A stretch of 64,000 nucleotides of DNA from Pyxidicoccus trucidator (GTDB lineage Bacteria; Myxococcota; Myxococcia; Myxococcales; Myxococcaceae), in contig NZ_JAAIXZ010000018.1 of NCBI RefSeq assembly GCF_010894435.1, positions 62,001 to 126,000 on the forward strand, in the 5' to 3' direction. The position numbers were made by a program, and so were the translations under genes. The notes beneath the pieces are model-generated. The model saw only the letters and a list, made by a program, of their open reading frames with translations. It was not told the DNA's origin and did no database searches. This document shows positions 18,001 through 28,329 of the stretch, one piece after another (position 1 is the first letter of the stretch; each line of letters starts with the position of its first letter).

Positions 18001-18548
18001 GGCCCGCCCTGGCCGGGGGCCGACCTCTGCACCGCGGGAGCCGACTGCTGCTGCACGACGTGCGCGAGCTCGTGCGCCAGCAGCCGGACATCCGTGGCCT
18101 GCTCACGGCGTCCCAGGAAGATGTGGTTGCCGTACGTGAAGGCCCGCGCGGACAGGCCCTCGGCCGCCTTCCCCGCGCGCGTATCCGCGTGGACCCGCAC
18201 CGCGCCCAGGTCGACCCCGAAGCTGGCCTCGGCGGCCTGCCGCACGGCGGGCGCCAGGGGCTCTCCGCCCTCGGGCGCACCGGACATGGGGACGACCTGC
18301 AGCGGAAGCGCGGCCCCGGCCCCAGCGGCACGGGCCTGCGCGGAGCGGTCCGCCCCCTCCGGCGCCTGCCGCAGGTGCGCCATGGCTCGGGCGAGGCGAG
18401 GGCTGCTCCGGGCTCCCGGCCCCAGTCGGACGGCCGCGCCGCCTGGAGCATCAACAGAGGTCGCCACGGTCCCCGAGCGCGGAGGCGTCGAAGCGCGCGC
18501 GGGGGCCGCCGCGGGACCTCGAACCGGAGCGCGCGCGGGAGCGGGCAT
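15009..18548 (-). CDS. eCIS-core (DUF4157) domain protein, large putative effector
   Basis: 1179 residues; a GAGAGG ribosome site precedes ATG 18548. The N-terminus is Ala/Pro/Arg-rich. The eCIS-core/DUF4157 domain follows at about 95-180, with FGVDLGAVRVHAD, ARAFTYGNHIFLG and the zinc-protease-like motif HELAH (His159-His163) plus VVQQQ. This domain marks cargo or toxins of extracellular contractile injection systems. Residues 215-800 are long amphipathic or hydrophobic helices (FIGGFLSWAGNTVWNLLEII; FNLQEILKFVLSVLGLTW), which might insert into membranes or pack as an elongated shaft. The last 350 residues form a separate domain ending in LLVVTGGDALVQVGGAFERW, perhaps the active tip. No sheath, tube or baseplate genes adjoin it. 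A HEAT-like protein is encoded downstream. Confidence 0.88.
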   Translation of the reverse strand: MPAPARAPVRGPAAAPARASTPPRSGTVATSVDAPGGAAVRLGPGARSSPRLARAMAHLRQAPEGADRSAQARAAGAGAALPLQVVPMSGAPEGGEPLAPAVRQAAEASFGVDLGAVRVHADTRAGKAAEGLSARAFTYGNHIFLGRREQATDVRLLAHELAHVVQQQSAPAVQRSAPGQGGPHEREADHASQAAASGASFRVNERTQGPGVQRLGLGDVLDFIAGRANNIPGFRMFTIVLGVNPINMSRVDRSAANILRAVVEFMPGGGLITRALDTHGVFERAGTWVEQQIQSLGMTGSVFRAAVSRFIDSLGLRDFLNPGGVWERARRIFTEPIDRIISTARAMVSGIVQLVKDAILRPLARLAEGTRGYDLLKAVLGRDPITGEAVPRNAETLIGGFMKLIGQEEIWNNLKRANAVSRAWAWFQGALGGLTGFVRQVPGLFLSALRSLEIADIVLLPRAFARVASAFGGFIGGFLSWAGNTVWNLLEIIFSVVAPGVMPYLRRAAETFRTILRNPMGFVGNLVRAGLQGLRQFAARFLTHLRGSLIGWLTGAMSGAGIYIPQGFNLQEILKFVLSVLGLTWQNIRQKLVRAVGETAVRAMETAFDIVRTLVTQGPAAAWEQIQQSLSNLREMVMEQVMTFVRDRVVQAAITRLVTSLNPAGAFIQAIIATYNTVMFFVERMRQIAQVAASVIDSLAAIASGAIGPAANRVEQTMAGLLTLVISFLARIAGLGRVSDAVTNVVNRVRQPIDRALDRVVDWIVAQARRLGRFIASTVRGTDTRTPEEKQRDLDRAVRELRPRIAPLLRRGIPRSLLAVRLAVWQRQYRLTSLSVVGQRLVAAINPTAPMYNFREVLIGRELEVRLVAARTRFLRELGSASPSSSRFAQQLGEAEAAVRSGQTAPTALSPEQFNLLGDRIRSGAVTLQPPPLARGQRVQRQQLFDPTVQGYSTEVRIPAGGGPPRGQNFLVPTLGAYAAGHLPGQPAPIPNDPNYDPHTSFNYMPPYGLQSVNRLMESGVETPDIRGLRVLESARTPGGQPALQVTSTLHQAGVLSASDITYGRPAGMATGGSAVQGEAAFRRFQRGQPSLANAATRVRQGSYAVAFDTLLQALRQDQTRLLVVTGGDALVQVGGAFERWLMTAVRGMDVQDTAQARAAGEQLTEQLHRFLQATSSTP

Positions 18549-18940
18549 GCGTCATCCTCTCCCGGGAGCCTGACGAGCAGGACGCGCACGCGGGCCAGGG
18601 GACACGAAGGCGCGAGGCCTCAGCCCCTCTCGCATCGACTGCCGTGACTCCACTCCCCAGAGCACGCGCATGCCAGGAACCATAGGCAACCACGGAATCC
18701 GGTGTCGAACCGCGCCCGCCAGAACCTCCTTCGCTTCGCATTCTTCGTGACGTTCCGTCAACGCACCGCGTCCAACGCACCACGCCCCGAGGACGAGGCG
18801 CCGGCGTCACGGCGCCATCGGCCGAGCGAGCAGCCGACAGCTCGTTGGCATTCCAATGAGCAACGTCCGTCCGGACGCGGACAGCGGCTTCGCCCGCGGG
18901 CGCTGGGAGGGAATACGAAACGTGGCATGTTGCGCCCCCC
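18549..18940. other. Intergenic region between eCIS-core gene and sdaA
   Basis: A divergent 392-base spacer carrying the promoters of both neighbours. I see no convincing gene. It contains a perfect 7-bp inverted repeat (GGCGCCG-GCGTCA-CGGCGCC, 18797-18816). No clear -35/-10 pair and no strong ribosome site lie immediately before sdaA. Confidence 0.5.
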
Positions 18941-20353
18941 ATGGCTGTCAGCGTCTTCGACCTCTTCAAGATTGGCATCGGTCCCTCCAGCTCCCACACC
19001 GTCGGGCCCATGCGCGCCGCGCGCACGTTCGCCCTGCGGCTCGAGGAGGGCGGCAAGCTGGAGCGGCTCTCCAAGCTCAAGGTGGAGCTGTTCGGCTCGC
19101 TGGGCGCCACCGGCAAGGGGCACGGCAGCGACAAGGCGGTGCTGCTCGGCCTGCGCGGAGAGACGCCCGAGGGCGTGGACGTCGAGTCCATTCCCGCCGT
19201 CGTCGCCCGCTGGCGCACCGAGGGCCGCGTGGCCCTGCTGGGCAAGCGCGACGTGACGTTCCGCGACGGCGAGCACCTGGTGATGCACCGCCGCCGCACG
19301 CTGCCCTACCACCCGAACGGCATGCGCTTCTCCGCCTTCAGCGCGGACGGCGCGGAGCTGGACGCCCGCGTCTACTACTCCGTGGGCGGAGGCTTCGTGG
19401 TGGACGAGACGGCGGCCGCGGGCCAGGACCCGCTGCGCCCGGACATCACGCCGCAGCCCTTCCCCTTCCACTCCGCCGCCGAGCTGCTGGCGCACTGCGA
19501 GCGCGAGCGCCAGCCCATCAGCGCCCTCATGCTGGCGAACGAGAAGACGCTGCGGAGCGAGGAGGAGATTCGCGCCGGGCTGCTGCGCATCTGGGAGGTC
19601 ATGCAGGCCTGCGTGCGCCGGGGCTGCTCCAGCGGCGGCATCCTCCCCGGGGGCCTCAAGGTGGAGCGCCGCGCCGCGGCCATGTACCAGCGACTGCTCA
19701 GCCGTCCCGAGGCCGGGCTCACCAACCCGCTCACCGTGCTGGACTGGGTGAACCTCTACGCGCTCGCAGTGAATGAGGAGAACGCCGCTGGCGGCCGCGT
19801 CGTCACCGCGCCCACCAACGGCGCGGCGGGCATCATCCCCGCGGTGCTGCACTACTACTGGCGCTTCGTGCCGGGGGCGAACGACGACGGCGTGGTGCGC
19901 TTCCTCCTCACGGCCGGCGCCATCGGCGTGCTGTACAAGGAGAACGCCTCCATCAGCGGCGCGGAGGTGGGCTGCCAGGGAGAAGTGGGCAGCGCATGCT
20001 CCATGGCGGCCGGCGCGCTCACCGAGGTGCTGGGCGGCACGCCGCTGCACGTGGAGAACGCGGCGGAAATCGCCATGGAGCACAACCTGGGGCTCACCTG
20101 CGACCCCATTGGCGGGCTCGTGCAGGTGCCGTGCATCGAGCGCAACGCCATGGCCTCCGTGAAGGCCATCAACGCCTCGCGCATGTCCCTGTCCGGCGAC
20201 GGGCGGCACTTCGTCAGCCTGGACAAGGTCATCAAGACCATGCGCGACACCGGCCGCGACATGAAGGACAAGTACAAGGAGACCGCGCGCGGCGGCCTCG
20301 CCGTCAACGTGCTGGAAGTGGCCAACCTGAGCGTCGGCCTCCCGGAGTGCTGA
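18941..20353 (+). CDS. sdaA: L-serine ammonia-lyase (L-serine dehydratase), single-chain iron-sulfur type
   Basis: 470 residues, the usual length of one-piece SdaA. It converts L-serine to pyruvate and ammonia in the cytosol. The N-terminal beta domain starts SVFDLFKIGIGPSSSHTVGP, the strongest family signature. The catalytic alpha domain has GCSSGGILPGGLKVERRAA, APTNGAAGIIPAVL, GCQGEVGSACSMAAGAL and LTCDPIGGLVQVPCIERNA; the Cys in these stretches bind the 4Fe-4S cluster. ATG 18941 fits the family start although no good Shine-Dalgarno precedes it. It appears to be a single-gene unit with a weak hairpin after it. Confidence 0.96.
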   Translation: MAVSVFDLFKIGIGPSSSHTVGPMRAARTFALRLEEGGKLERLSKLKVELFGSLGATGKGHGSDKAVLLGLRGETPEGVDVESIPAVVARWRTEGRVALLGKRDVTFRDGEHLVMHRRRTLPYHPNGMRFSAFSADGAELDARVYYSVGGGFVVDETAAAGQDPLRPDITPQPFPFHSAAELLAHCERERQPISALMLANEKTLRSEEEIRAGLLRIWEVMQACVRRGCSSGGILPGGLKVERRAAAMYQRLLSRPEAGLTNPLTVLDWVNLYALAVNEENAAGGRVVTAPTNGAAGIIPAVLHYYWRFVPGANDDGVVRFLLTAGAIGVLYKENASISGAEVGCQGEVGSACSMAAGALTEVLGGTPLHVENAAEIAMEHNLGLTCDPIGGLVQVPCIERNAMASVKAINASRMSLSGDGRHFVSLDKVIKTMRDTGRDMKDKYKETARGGLAVNVLEVANLSVGLPEC

Positions 20354-20383
20354 CGGCACACCCGCCTGGGAAAATTCGCATGA

Positions 20384-20401
20384 CGCCGGACTGACCCGGC
20401 G
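20384..20401 (+). terminator. Possible terminator hairpin after sdaA
   Basis: CGCCGG-ACTGAC-CCGGCG, a 6-bp stem about 30 bases after the stop, followed at once by a small CGCCT-C-AGGCG palindrome. No T-run follows. Confidence 0.3.
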
Positions 20402-20519
20402 CCTCAGGCGGCAACACCGCGGGGTCGGGTTGTGAACTCCGCAAGCAAGCGGATAGATGGGGATTCGCGGGTACGCGCCGCAGTGCAGCGCGACTCAGCG
20501 ACTGCAAGGAAATCCCCCC

Positions 20520-23500
20520 ATGACACTCATCTCGTTACGGCCCCCCCGGGTCATCCAACGCCTGCGCGCCTGCCTGACAGCGGCGCTCGCTGTCGCGCTC
20601 CTCACCCTCCCCACGGGGAGCGCGCTGGCCCAGCCGACGTTCTCCATCTTTGCCCCCAGCAGCACGCCCGCGGTCGCCTCGGTGACCAACGACTTCAGCG
20701 CCGTGGAGCTGGGCGTGAAGTTCAAGGCGGACGTGGACGGCGACATCATCGGCCTCCGCTTCTACAAGGGCGCGGCCAACACCGGCACCCACGTGGGCCA
20801 CCTGTGGAGCGCCACCGGGCAGCTCCTGGGCACCGCCACCTTCGTCAACGAGACGGCCTCCGGCTGGCAGGAGGTAGCGCTCTCCACGCCGGTGCCCGTC
20901 ACCGCCGGCACCACCTACGTGGCCTCGTACCATGCGCCGGGCGGCGCCTATGCGTTCACCAGCGGCGGGCTGGTGGCGGGCGCGGATGCGCCCCCCATGC
21001 ACGCGCTCGCGGGCCCCGCCAACGGCGGCAACGGCGTCTTCAGCTACGGCCCGTCCGGCACCTTCCCCAACAACAGCTTCGGTGACGCCAACTACTGGGT
21101 GGACGTCGTCTTCCGGCCCGCCGCGCCCGTCACCATCTGGCCGGCGACCGCCACGCCGGCCGTCGCCTCCGTGACGAATGACTTCAGCGCCGTGGAGCTG
21201 GGCGTGAAGTTCCAGGCGGACGTGAGCGGCAACGTGCTGGGCATCCGCTTCTACAAGGGCACGAGCAACACCGGCACGCACGCGGGCCACCTGTGGAACG
21301 CCGCGGGCCAATTGCTCGCGGGCGCCACCTTCGTCAGCGAGACGGCCTCCGGCTGGCAGGAGGTGACGTTCTCCAGCCCGGTGGCCATCGCCGCCAACAC
21401 CACCTACATCGCCTCGTACCACGCGCCCAATGGCGCCTATGCCTTCGACAACACCGGCCTCGCCAGCGGCGTGAACAACCCGCCCCTGTACGCGCTGTCC
21501 GGCATCAGCAGCGGCGGCAACGGCGTCTACAAGTACGGCGCCTCGGGCTCCTTCCCCACGGACAGCTTCGGAAACTCCAACTACTGGGTGGACGTCGTCT
21601 TCCAGGCCACGGGCGCGCCGCCGCCTCCGCCGCCTCCGACCGGCAACGCGCTCACCCTCTTCCCCGCGAGCGCCACGCCGGGCACCCCCACGGCCACCGA
21701 CACGGTCTCCATCGAGGTCGGCGTGAAGTTCCGCGCGGACGTGGACGGCAAGGTGAAGGGCATCCGCTTCTACAAGGGGGTGGGCAACACCGGCACGCAC
21801 GTGGGTAACTTGTGGAGCGCCACGGGCCAGAACCTGGCCAGCGCCACGTTCGTCAACGAGACCACGGTGGGCTGGCAGCAGGTGCTGTTCTCCAGCCCGG
21901 TCTCCATCACCGCCAACACCACCTACGTCGCCTCGTACTTCGCGCCGTCCGGTGGCTATTCCTTCGACCTCAACGCCCTCGCCAGCGGCGTGGACACGCC
22001 GCTCCTGCACGCGCTGCCCGGCACCACCAGCGGCGGCAACGGCGTCTTCACCTATGGCGCGCTGTCCACCTTCCCCACCAGCAGCTACCAGAACACCAAC
22101 TACTGGGTGGACGTGCTCTTCGAGACCAACGGTCCCCCGCCCCGCCCGGGTGTCACCGGCTCCGGCCCCGTGCTGGTGGCCACCGACCCGGGCAACCACT
22201 TCACCGACTACCTGAAGGAAGTCCTCAAGGCCGAGGGCGTCACCACGTTCGCCGCCACCGACGCCGGCAACATTGGCGCCTCGGTGTCGCTCAATGACTA
22301 CAAGGTGCTCATCCTCGGCGAGGCGACGCTGAGCGCGGCCCAGGTGACGCTGGTCACCAACTGGGTGAGCGCGGGCGGCAGCCTCATCGCCATGCGTCCT
22401 TCGGCCAACCTGGACGCGCTGCTCGGCCTCAACCCGTCCTCGGGCACGCAGGACGACGGCTACTTCCTGCTCGACACCACCCAGGCGCCGGGCGCGGGCC
22501 TCACCGCGGAGACGATGCAGTACCACGGCACCGCGGACCTCCACACGCTGGTGACCGGCACGCGCGCCGTCGCCACGCTCTACTCCAACGCCACCACGCC
22601 CACGACCTACGCGGCCGTCACCCTGCGCACGGTGGGCAGCGGCACGGCCATCGCCTTCGCGTTCGACCTGGCGAAGTCCGTCATCTACACGCGCCAGGGC
22701 AACCCGGCGTGGCAGGGGCAGAACCGCGACGGCTCCAACATCGGTCCGGGCGCGCGCGCCAACGACATGTTCTACGGCAACGCGTCCTTCGACCCGAAGC
22801 CGGACTGGGTGAACCTGGGCAAGGTGCAGATTCCCCAGGCGGACGAGCAGCAGCGGCTGCTCGCCAACATGCTCCACCTGACGAGCGCCGTCCCGCTGCC
22901 GCGCCTCTGGTACTTCCCCAGCGCGAAGAAGGCGGTGGTGGTGATGACGGGAGACGGGCACCCGGGCGGCGCCATCGTTCAGCGCTGGCAGAACTACGTG
23001 ACGGCCAGCCCCACCGGCTGCAACGTGGACGACTGGCAGTGCATCCGCGGCACCGTCTATGACTTCGTCGGCGGCCTCACCACGACCCAGGCCGCGGGCT
23101 ACGTCGCCCAGGGCTTCGAGTACGCGCTCCACGTCAACACCGGCTGCGCCGACTACACGTCCACCTCGCTGGACCCGAACTTCTTCACCCCGCAGCTCGC
23201 GAGCTTCGCGTCGGCCTACCCGGGCATCCCCGCGCCCACCACCAACCGCACGCACTGCATCGTGTTCAGCGACTGGGCCACCCAGCCGAAGGTCTCCCTG
23301 AGCCACGGCATCCGGCTGGACACCAACTACTACTACTGGCCGGACTACTGGGTGCAGAACCGTCCGGGCCTGTTCACCGGCTCGGGCCTGGCCATGCGCT
23401 TCGCGGACGTGGACGGCACGCCCATCGACGTCTACCAACTCGCCACGCAGATGACGGACGAGTCGGGCCAGTCGTACCCGCTGCACATCGACACGCTGCT

Positions 23501-23909
23501 GGCCAACGCGCTCGGGACCCAGGGCTACTACGGCGCCTTCAACGCCAACATGCACGTGGACTCGGACCCGTCGGCGGGCGCCTCGGGCTCGGCGGCCATC
23601 ATCGCCTCGGCCCAGCGCGAGGGCGTGTCCGTCATCAGCGCCAGGCAGCTCCTCGACTGGCTCGACGCCCGCGAGGCCACGAGCATGTCCTCCGTGGCCT
23701 TCACCGGCACGGCGCTCACCTTCACCGTGGCCACCCCGGCGCGCAACCTGTCGCTGATGGTGCCCACGCGCACGGCCACGGGCCTCACGCTCGTCTCCGT
23801 GAGCCGCAACGGCTCGCCGGTGACGACGGTGCCGCAGACCATCAAGGGCGTGGGCTTCGCGTTCATCAACGGCGCGCAGGCCGGTACCTACACGGCCACG
23901 TACAACTGA
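20520..23909 (+). CDS. Secreted protein: three DUF4082 domains plus ThuA/GATase-like and deacetylase-like regions
   Basis: 1129 residues from ATG 20520, with AAGGA 9 bases upstream; the signal peptide ends at SALAQ. Residues about 41-200, 205-363 and 380-538 are three DUF4082 repeats, each with LGVKF(K/Q)ADV-like, G(I/L)RFYKG, NTGTH and NYWVDV(V/L)F motifs. These are beta-sandwich modules thought to bind carbohydrate. From about 545 a Rossmann-like part (GPVLVATDPGN, YKVLILGEATLSAAQVTLV, GGSLIAMRPS) resembles ThuA/GATase-like modules. From about 800, VVVMTGDGHPGGAI and LSHGIRLDTNYYYWPDYW suggest a polysaccharide-deacetylase-like fold. A terminal beta domain closes the protein. It is probably an extracellular carbohydrate-active enzyme, substrate unknown. 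A strong terminator follows. Confidence 0.85.
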   Translation: MTLISLRPPRVIQRLRACLTAALAVALLTLPTGSALAQPTFSIFAPSSTPAVASVTNDFSAVELGVKFKADVDGDIIGLRFYKGAANTGTHVGHLWSATGQLLGTATFVNETASGWQEVALSTPVPVTAGTTYVASYHAPGGAYAFTSGGLVAGADAPPMHALAGPANGGNGVFSYGPSGTFPNNSFGDANYWVDVVFRPAAPVTIWPATATPAVASVTNDFSAVELGVKFQADVSGNVLGIRFYKGTSNTGTHAGHLWNAAGQLLAGATFVSETASGWQEVTFSSPVAIAANTTYIASYHAPNGAYAFDNTGLASGVNNPPLYALSGISSGGNGVYKYGASGSFPTDSFGNSNYWVDVVFQATGAPPPPPPPTGNALTLFPASATPGTPTATDTVSIEVGVKFRADVDGKVKGIRFYKGVGNTGTHVGNLWSATGQNLASATFVNETTVGWQQVLFSSPVSITANTTYVASYFAPSGGYSFDLNALASGVDTPLLHALPGTTSGGNGVFTYGALSTFPTSSYQNTNYWVDVLFETNGPPPRPGVTGSGPVLVATDPGNHFTDYLKEVLKAEGVTTFAATDAGNIGASVSLNDYKVLILGEATLSAAQVTLVTNWVSAGGSLIAMRPSANLDALLGLNPSSGTQDDGYFLLDTTQAPGAGLTAETMQYHGTADLHTLVTGTRAVATLYSNATTPTTYAAVTLRTVGSGTAIAFAFDLAKSVIYTRQGNPAWQGQNRDGSNIGPGARANDMFYGNASFDPKPDWVNLGKVQIPQADEQQRLLANMLHLTSAVPLPRLWYFPSAKKAVVVMTGDGHPGGAIVQRWQNYVTASPTGCNVDDWQCIRGTVYDFVGGLTTTQAAGYVAQGFEYALHVNTGCADYTSTSLDPNFFTPQLASFASAYPGIPAPTTNRTHCIVFSDWATQPKVSLSHGIRLDTNYYYWPDYWVQNRPGLFTGSGLAMRFADVDGTPIDVYQLATQMTDESGQSYPLHIDTLLANALGTQGYYGAFNANMHVDSDPSAGASGSAAIIASAQREGVSVISARQLLDWLDAREATSMSSVAFTGTALTFTVATPARNLSLMVPTRTATGLTLVSVSRNGSPVTTVPQTIKGVGFAFINGAQAGTYTATYN
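20640..22130 (+). repeat. Three tandem DUF4082-coding repeats
   Basis: Three units of about 480 bases start near 20640, 21130 and 21655. The first two are the most alike and share long identical stretches (for example around the codons for VTNDFSAVELGVKF). A poly-Pro linker (21610-21640) separates units two and three. Confidence 0.85.
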
Positions 23910-23940
23910 GTCGCTCCCCACCCTGTCCCACGGGGTGAGC

Positions 23941-23984
23941 AGGGCGGTCCGGCGCGGGGTTCCCGCGTCGGGCCGCCCTGTTTC
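23941..23984 (+). terminator. Intrinsic terminator of the DUF4082 gene
   Basis: AGGGCGG (23941-23947) pairs with CCGCCCT (23973-23979). Further inner pairing of CCG with CGG and of CGCGGG with CCCGCG leaves a GTT loop. GTTTCTT follows directly. Confidence 0.85.
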
Positions 23985-24139
23985 TTCGCGGAGGGTGTGG
24001 GCCGCATCCCTGGAGAGTGGAACCCGACGTGGAGGGTGGCCTGTGCGCCAGGGTGCGTCTTGCGTTTGGTTGCCCGGCGGCCCTAAGACGCGCCCCGGCC
24101 CGCTCCCCCGCTGGGCCCCGTCCAAAGGAAACACACCCC

Positions 24140-24811
24140 ATGCTCAAGAAGATTCTCGGTGGCCTCGCCGCCGCCATCCTGGTGCTGGTGGGCGTCATCG
24201 CCACGCGTCCCGTCGAGTACTCCGTGCAGCGCAGCGCCACCCTGCCCGTGCCGGTCGACGCGGCCTTCGCCGTGGTGAATGACCTCCGCCGGTGGGAGGA
24301 GTGGTCGCCGTGGGAGAAGCTGGACCCGCAGCAGAAGACGACGTACTCCGGCGCGGAGTCGGGCACGGGCGCCGTCGTCGCATGGTCCGGCAACGACCAG
24401 GTGGGCGAGGGCCAGATGACGATTCAGGAGAGCAAGGCCAACGAGCTCGTCCGCATCAAGCTGGACTTCATCAAGCCCTTCTCCTCCACCAGCACCACCA
24501 CCTTCGCGTTCAAGCCCGCCGAGGGCGGCACCGAGGTGGTCTGGACGATGGCGGGCACCAACGACTTCATGGGCAAGGCCTTCAGCCTGTTCATGGACAT
24601 GGACAAGATGGTGGGCGGGGACTTCGAGCGGGGCCTCGCCAGCATGAAGACGGCGGCGGAGGCCGAGGCGAAGAAGCGCGCCGAGGCCGAGGCCGCGCGC
24701 GTGGCCGCGGAGAAGGCCGCCGCGGAGAAGGCCGCCGCCGAGGCCGCCGCCGCCGCCATGGCGGCCCAGCCGGCCGAGGGCGGCGCCGCCGTCGCCGCGC
24801 CGACGCCGTGA
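24140..24811 (+). CDS. SRPBCC (START-like, polyketide-cyclase-type) protein with Ala-rich coiled-coil tail
   Basis: 223 residues from ATG 24140, with AAGGAA 9 bases upstream. The N-terminal hydrophobic helix (KKILGGLAAAILVLVGVIA) is either a signal anchor or an uncleaved membrane segment. Residues 28-170 match the SRPBCC ligand-binding fold: RSATLPVPVDAAFAVVNDLR, WEEWSPWEKLDP, GTGAVVAWSGN and a C-terminal helix. Such proteins bind lipids or hydrophobic ligands; this one has no known ligand. The last 60 residues are Ala/Glu/Lys repeats predicted as a coiled coil. It has a strong terminator of its own and is probably monocistronic. Confidence 0.85.
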   Translation: MLKKILGGLAAAILVLVGVIATRPVEYSVQRSATLPVPVDAAFAVVNDLRRWEEWSPWEKLDPQQKTTYSGAESGTGAVVAWSGNDQVGEGQMTIQESKANELVRIKLDFIKPFSSTSTTTFAFKPAEGGTEVVWTMAGTNDFMGKAFSLFMDMDKMVGGDFERGLASMKTAAEAEAKKRAEAEAARVAAEKAAAEKAAAEAAAAAMAAQPAEGGAAVAAPTP

Positions 24812-24835
24812 TTCACGGCTGACGTGAAGCACCCC

Positions 24836-24870
24836 GCGCCCCCGTGTCGGCCCTGGCCGCACGGGGGCGC
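24836..24870 (+). terminator. Intrinsic terminator after the SRPBCC gene
   Basis: GCGCCCCCGTG (24836-24846) pairs perfectly with CACGGGGGCGC (24860-24870), with an inner CGGCC/GGCCG helix. GCTCGTTTCG follows. Confidence 0.85.
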
Positions 24871-25045
24871 GCTCGTTTCGTCATCAAGCGCGTGCTCGTG
24901 GACATTGCCCCGGGTGGAAGCGCGAGGCAGTGCACACTCGCTGACGCCTCGCGGACTCCGAGCCGCACCGACATACGAGGCGAGCGGTAGAGACCTCCCG
25001 TGCCGTCTTCCGGCACGTTCACCTCCCCGCTGGTGACAGGTCTTT

Positions 25046-27190
<2,145 letters not shown>

Positions 27191-27192
27191 GC

Positions 27193-28257
27193 TCAGCCCG
27201 GCATCCGCCCCACGTAGAGCCCCAGCAGGAAGGCCAGCACGGCGAGGGTGAGCGCCCAGAACCCCGGGACACCCTTCCGCCGTGCAGAGGCCGAAGGCAG
27301 GACGCGCACCGCCGCCTGCTCCTCCGGGACGATGAGGCGGACCTTGATGACGGCCTTGATGAGCACCTCCTCCACGTCCTGGAGGAAGCGCTCGTACTCC
27401 TCGGCCTGCATCTCCAGGGGCTCGCCGTGGTGGGACTCGTACCGCTTCGCCACGCCCTCGAAGTTGCGCAGCTGCGCCTCGCGCTTGGACACGTCCACCC
27501 AGCCGCACATCACCGACGGCCCGGTGCCCTTCCGGGGCACCAGGGAGATGGCCTGCCGCGCCAGCTTCCCGCCCGCCGTGCTCGGCCCCTCCGGCTCGTC
27601 GATGCGCAGCACCCGGTGCGGCCCCCGCCCATACATCTTCGAGGACAGCGCGCTCCGGAGCTGCTCCGCCAGCAGCGCGGAGTGGTTGGCGAACATCGTC
27701 CGCAGCGCGGGAGACTCGTCCTCCGCCGCTGCGGCCTTCCCCTTCGCGGGCTCCAGCGGATTCAGGCGCACCACGCCCACCTTCTCCGGCGCCGCGCTCA
27801 CCCGCTTCTCGCCGCCCTTCGCCAGCCAGCCCGTCGCCTTCGCCGCGCCCGTCTTGGCCGCGGGGGGCTTCTGGCTTGTCACCTCCGTGCGGACGTCCGC
27901 CGGGGGCTTCTGGCTCCGGACGTCCGTGATGATGTCTCCCTGCGAGGGCCCCGCCGGCTCGGCGGCACGGCCGCGCGGCTTGCCGGCACGCGCGGGCTGC
28001 CCGTCCATGGGCCCCAGGCGCGTCGCATTGGAATCGTCCACTCCCAGCGGTGCCATGCGCGTCTCGAGGGCGCCCGTCTCCAGCGGGGCCATGCGCGTCT
28101 CCTCGGCACGGGTGATGAGGGGGATGTCCGCCGTCGCGTCCTCCTCGGAATGAGTGAGGAGCGGGATGTCCCGCGTCGCGTCCGCGTCCTCCTCCGGCGC
28201 GATGCGTGTCTCATCGGAGCGCCCCGGATTGGCGGCCCTCCTCTTCCCGTTGGACAT
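27193..28257 (-). CDS. Tail-anchored membrane protein with repeated TR motifs
   Basis: 354 residues. The first 120 residues are disordered and carry at least six spaced motifs around Thr-Arg: DETRIAP, DATRDIP, LITRAEE, EETRMAP, LETRMAP and NATRLGP. Two copies of a short SQKPPA unit follow. The region 185-325 is folded (RTMFANHSALLAEQLRSALS; VSKREAQLRNFEGVAKRYES; EEVLIKAVIKVRLIVPEEQ). The last 25 residues form one membrane helix (FWALTLAVLAFLLGLYVG) followed by a very short tail, so the protein is anchored by its C-terminus with the bulk in the cytoplasm. The repeated Thr motifs look like possible phospho-sites for the kinases encoded nearby. No family is recognised. Confidence 0.8.
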   Translation of the reverse strand: MSNGKRRAANPGRSDETRIAPEEDADATRDIPLLTHSEEDATADIPLITRAEETRMAPLETGALETRMAPLGVDDSNATRLGPMDGQPARAGKPRGRAAEPAGPSQGDIITDVRSQKPPADVRTEVTSQKPPAAKTGAAKATGWLAKGGEKRVSAAPEKVGVVRLNPLEPAKGKAAAAEDESPALRTMFANHSALLAEQLRSALSSKMYGRGPHRVLRIDEPEGPSTAGGKLARQAISLVPRKGTGPSVMCGWVDVSKREAQLRNFEGVAKRYESHHGEPLEMQAEEYERFLQDVEEVLIKAVIKVRLIVPEEQAAVRVLPSASARRKGVPGFWALTLAVLAFLLGLYVGRMPG

Positions 28258-28329
28258 GTCCGTTCCTCTCCCGGCCGAGCATACTTCAAGGCCGGGCGGG
28301 CTCCCGTAAACGGCTCCCGGCCACCGTTC

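Noticed and set aside
18552..18761. Possible 69-residue minus-strand gene between the eCIS-core gene and sdaA
   Set aside because: No ribosome site, Arg/Pro-rich composition and no plausible fold.
18919..18935. TGGCATG-TTGCG upstream of sdaA as a sigma-54 promoter
   Set aside because: The spacing between GG and GC is far shorter than the 10 bases required.
20535..24134. 1199-residue minus-strand open frame opposite the DUF4082 gene
   Set aside because: It mirrors the plus-strand repeats and has no domain of its own.
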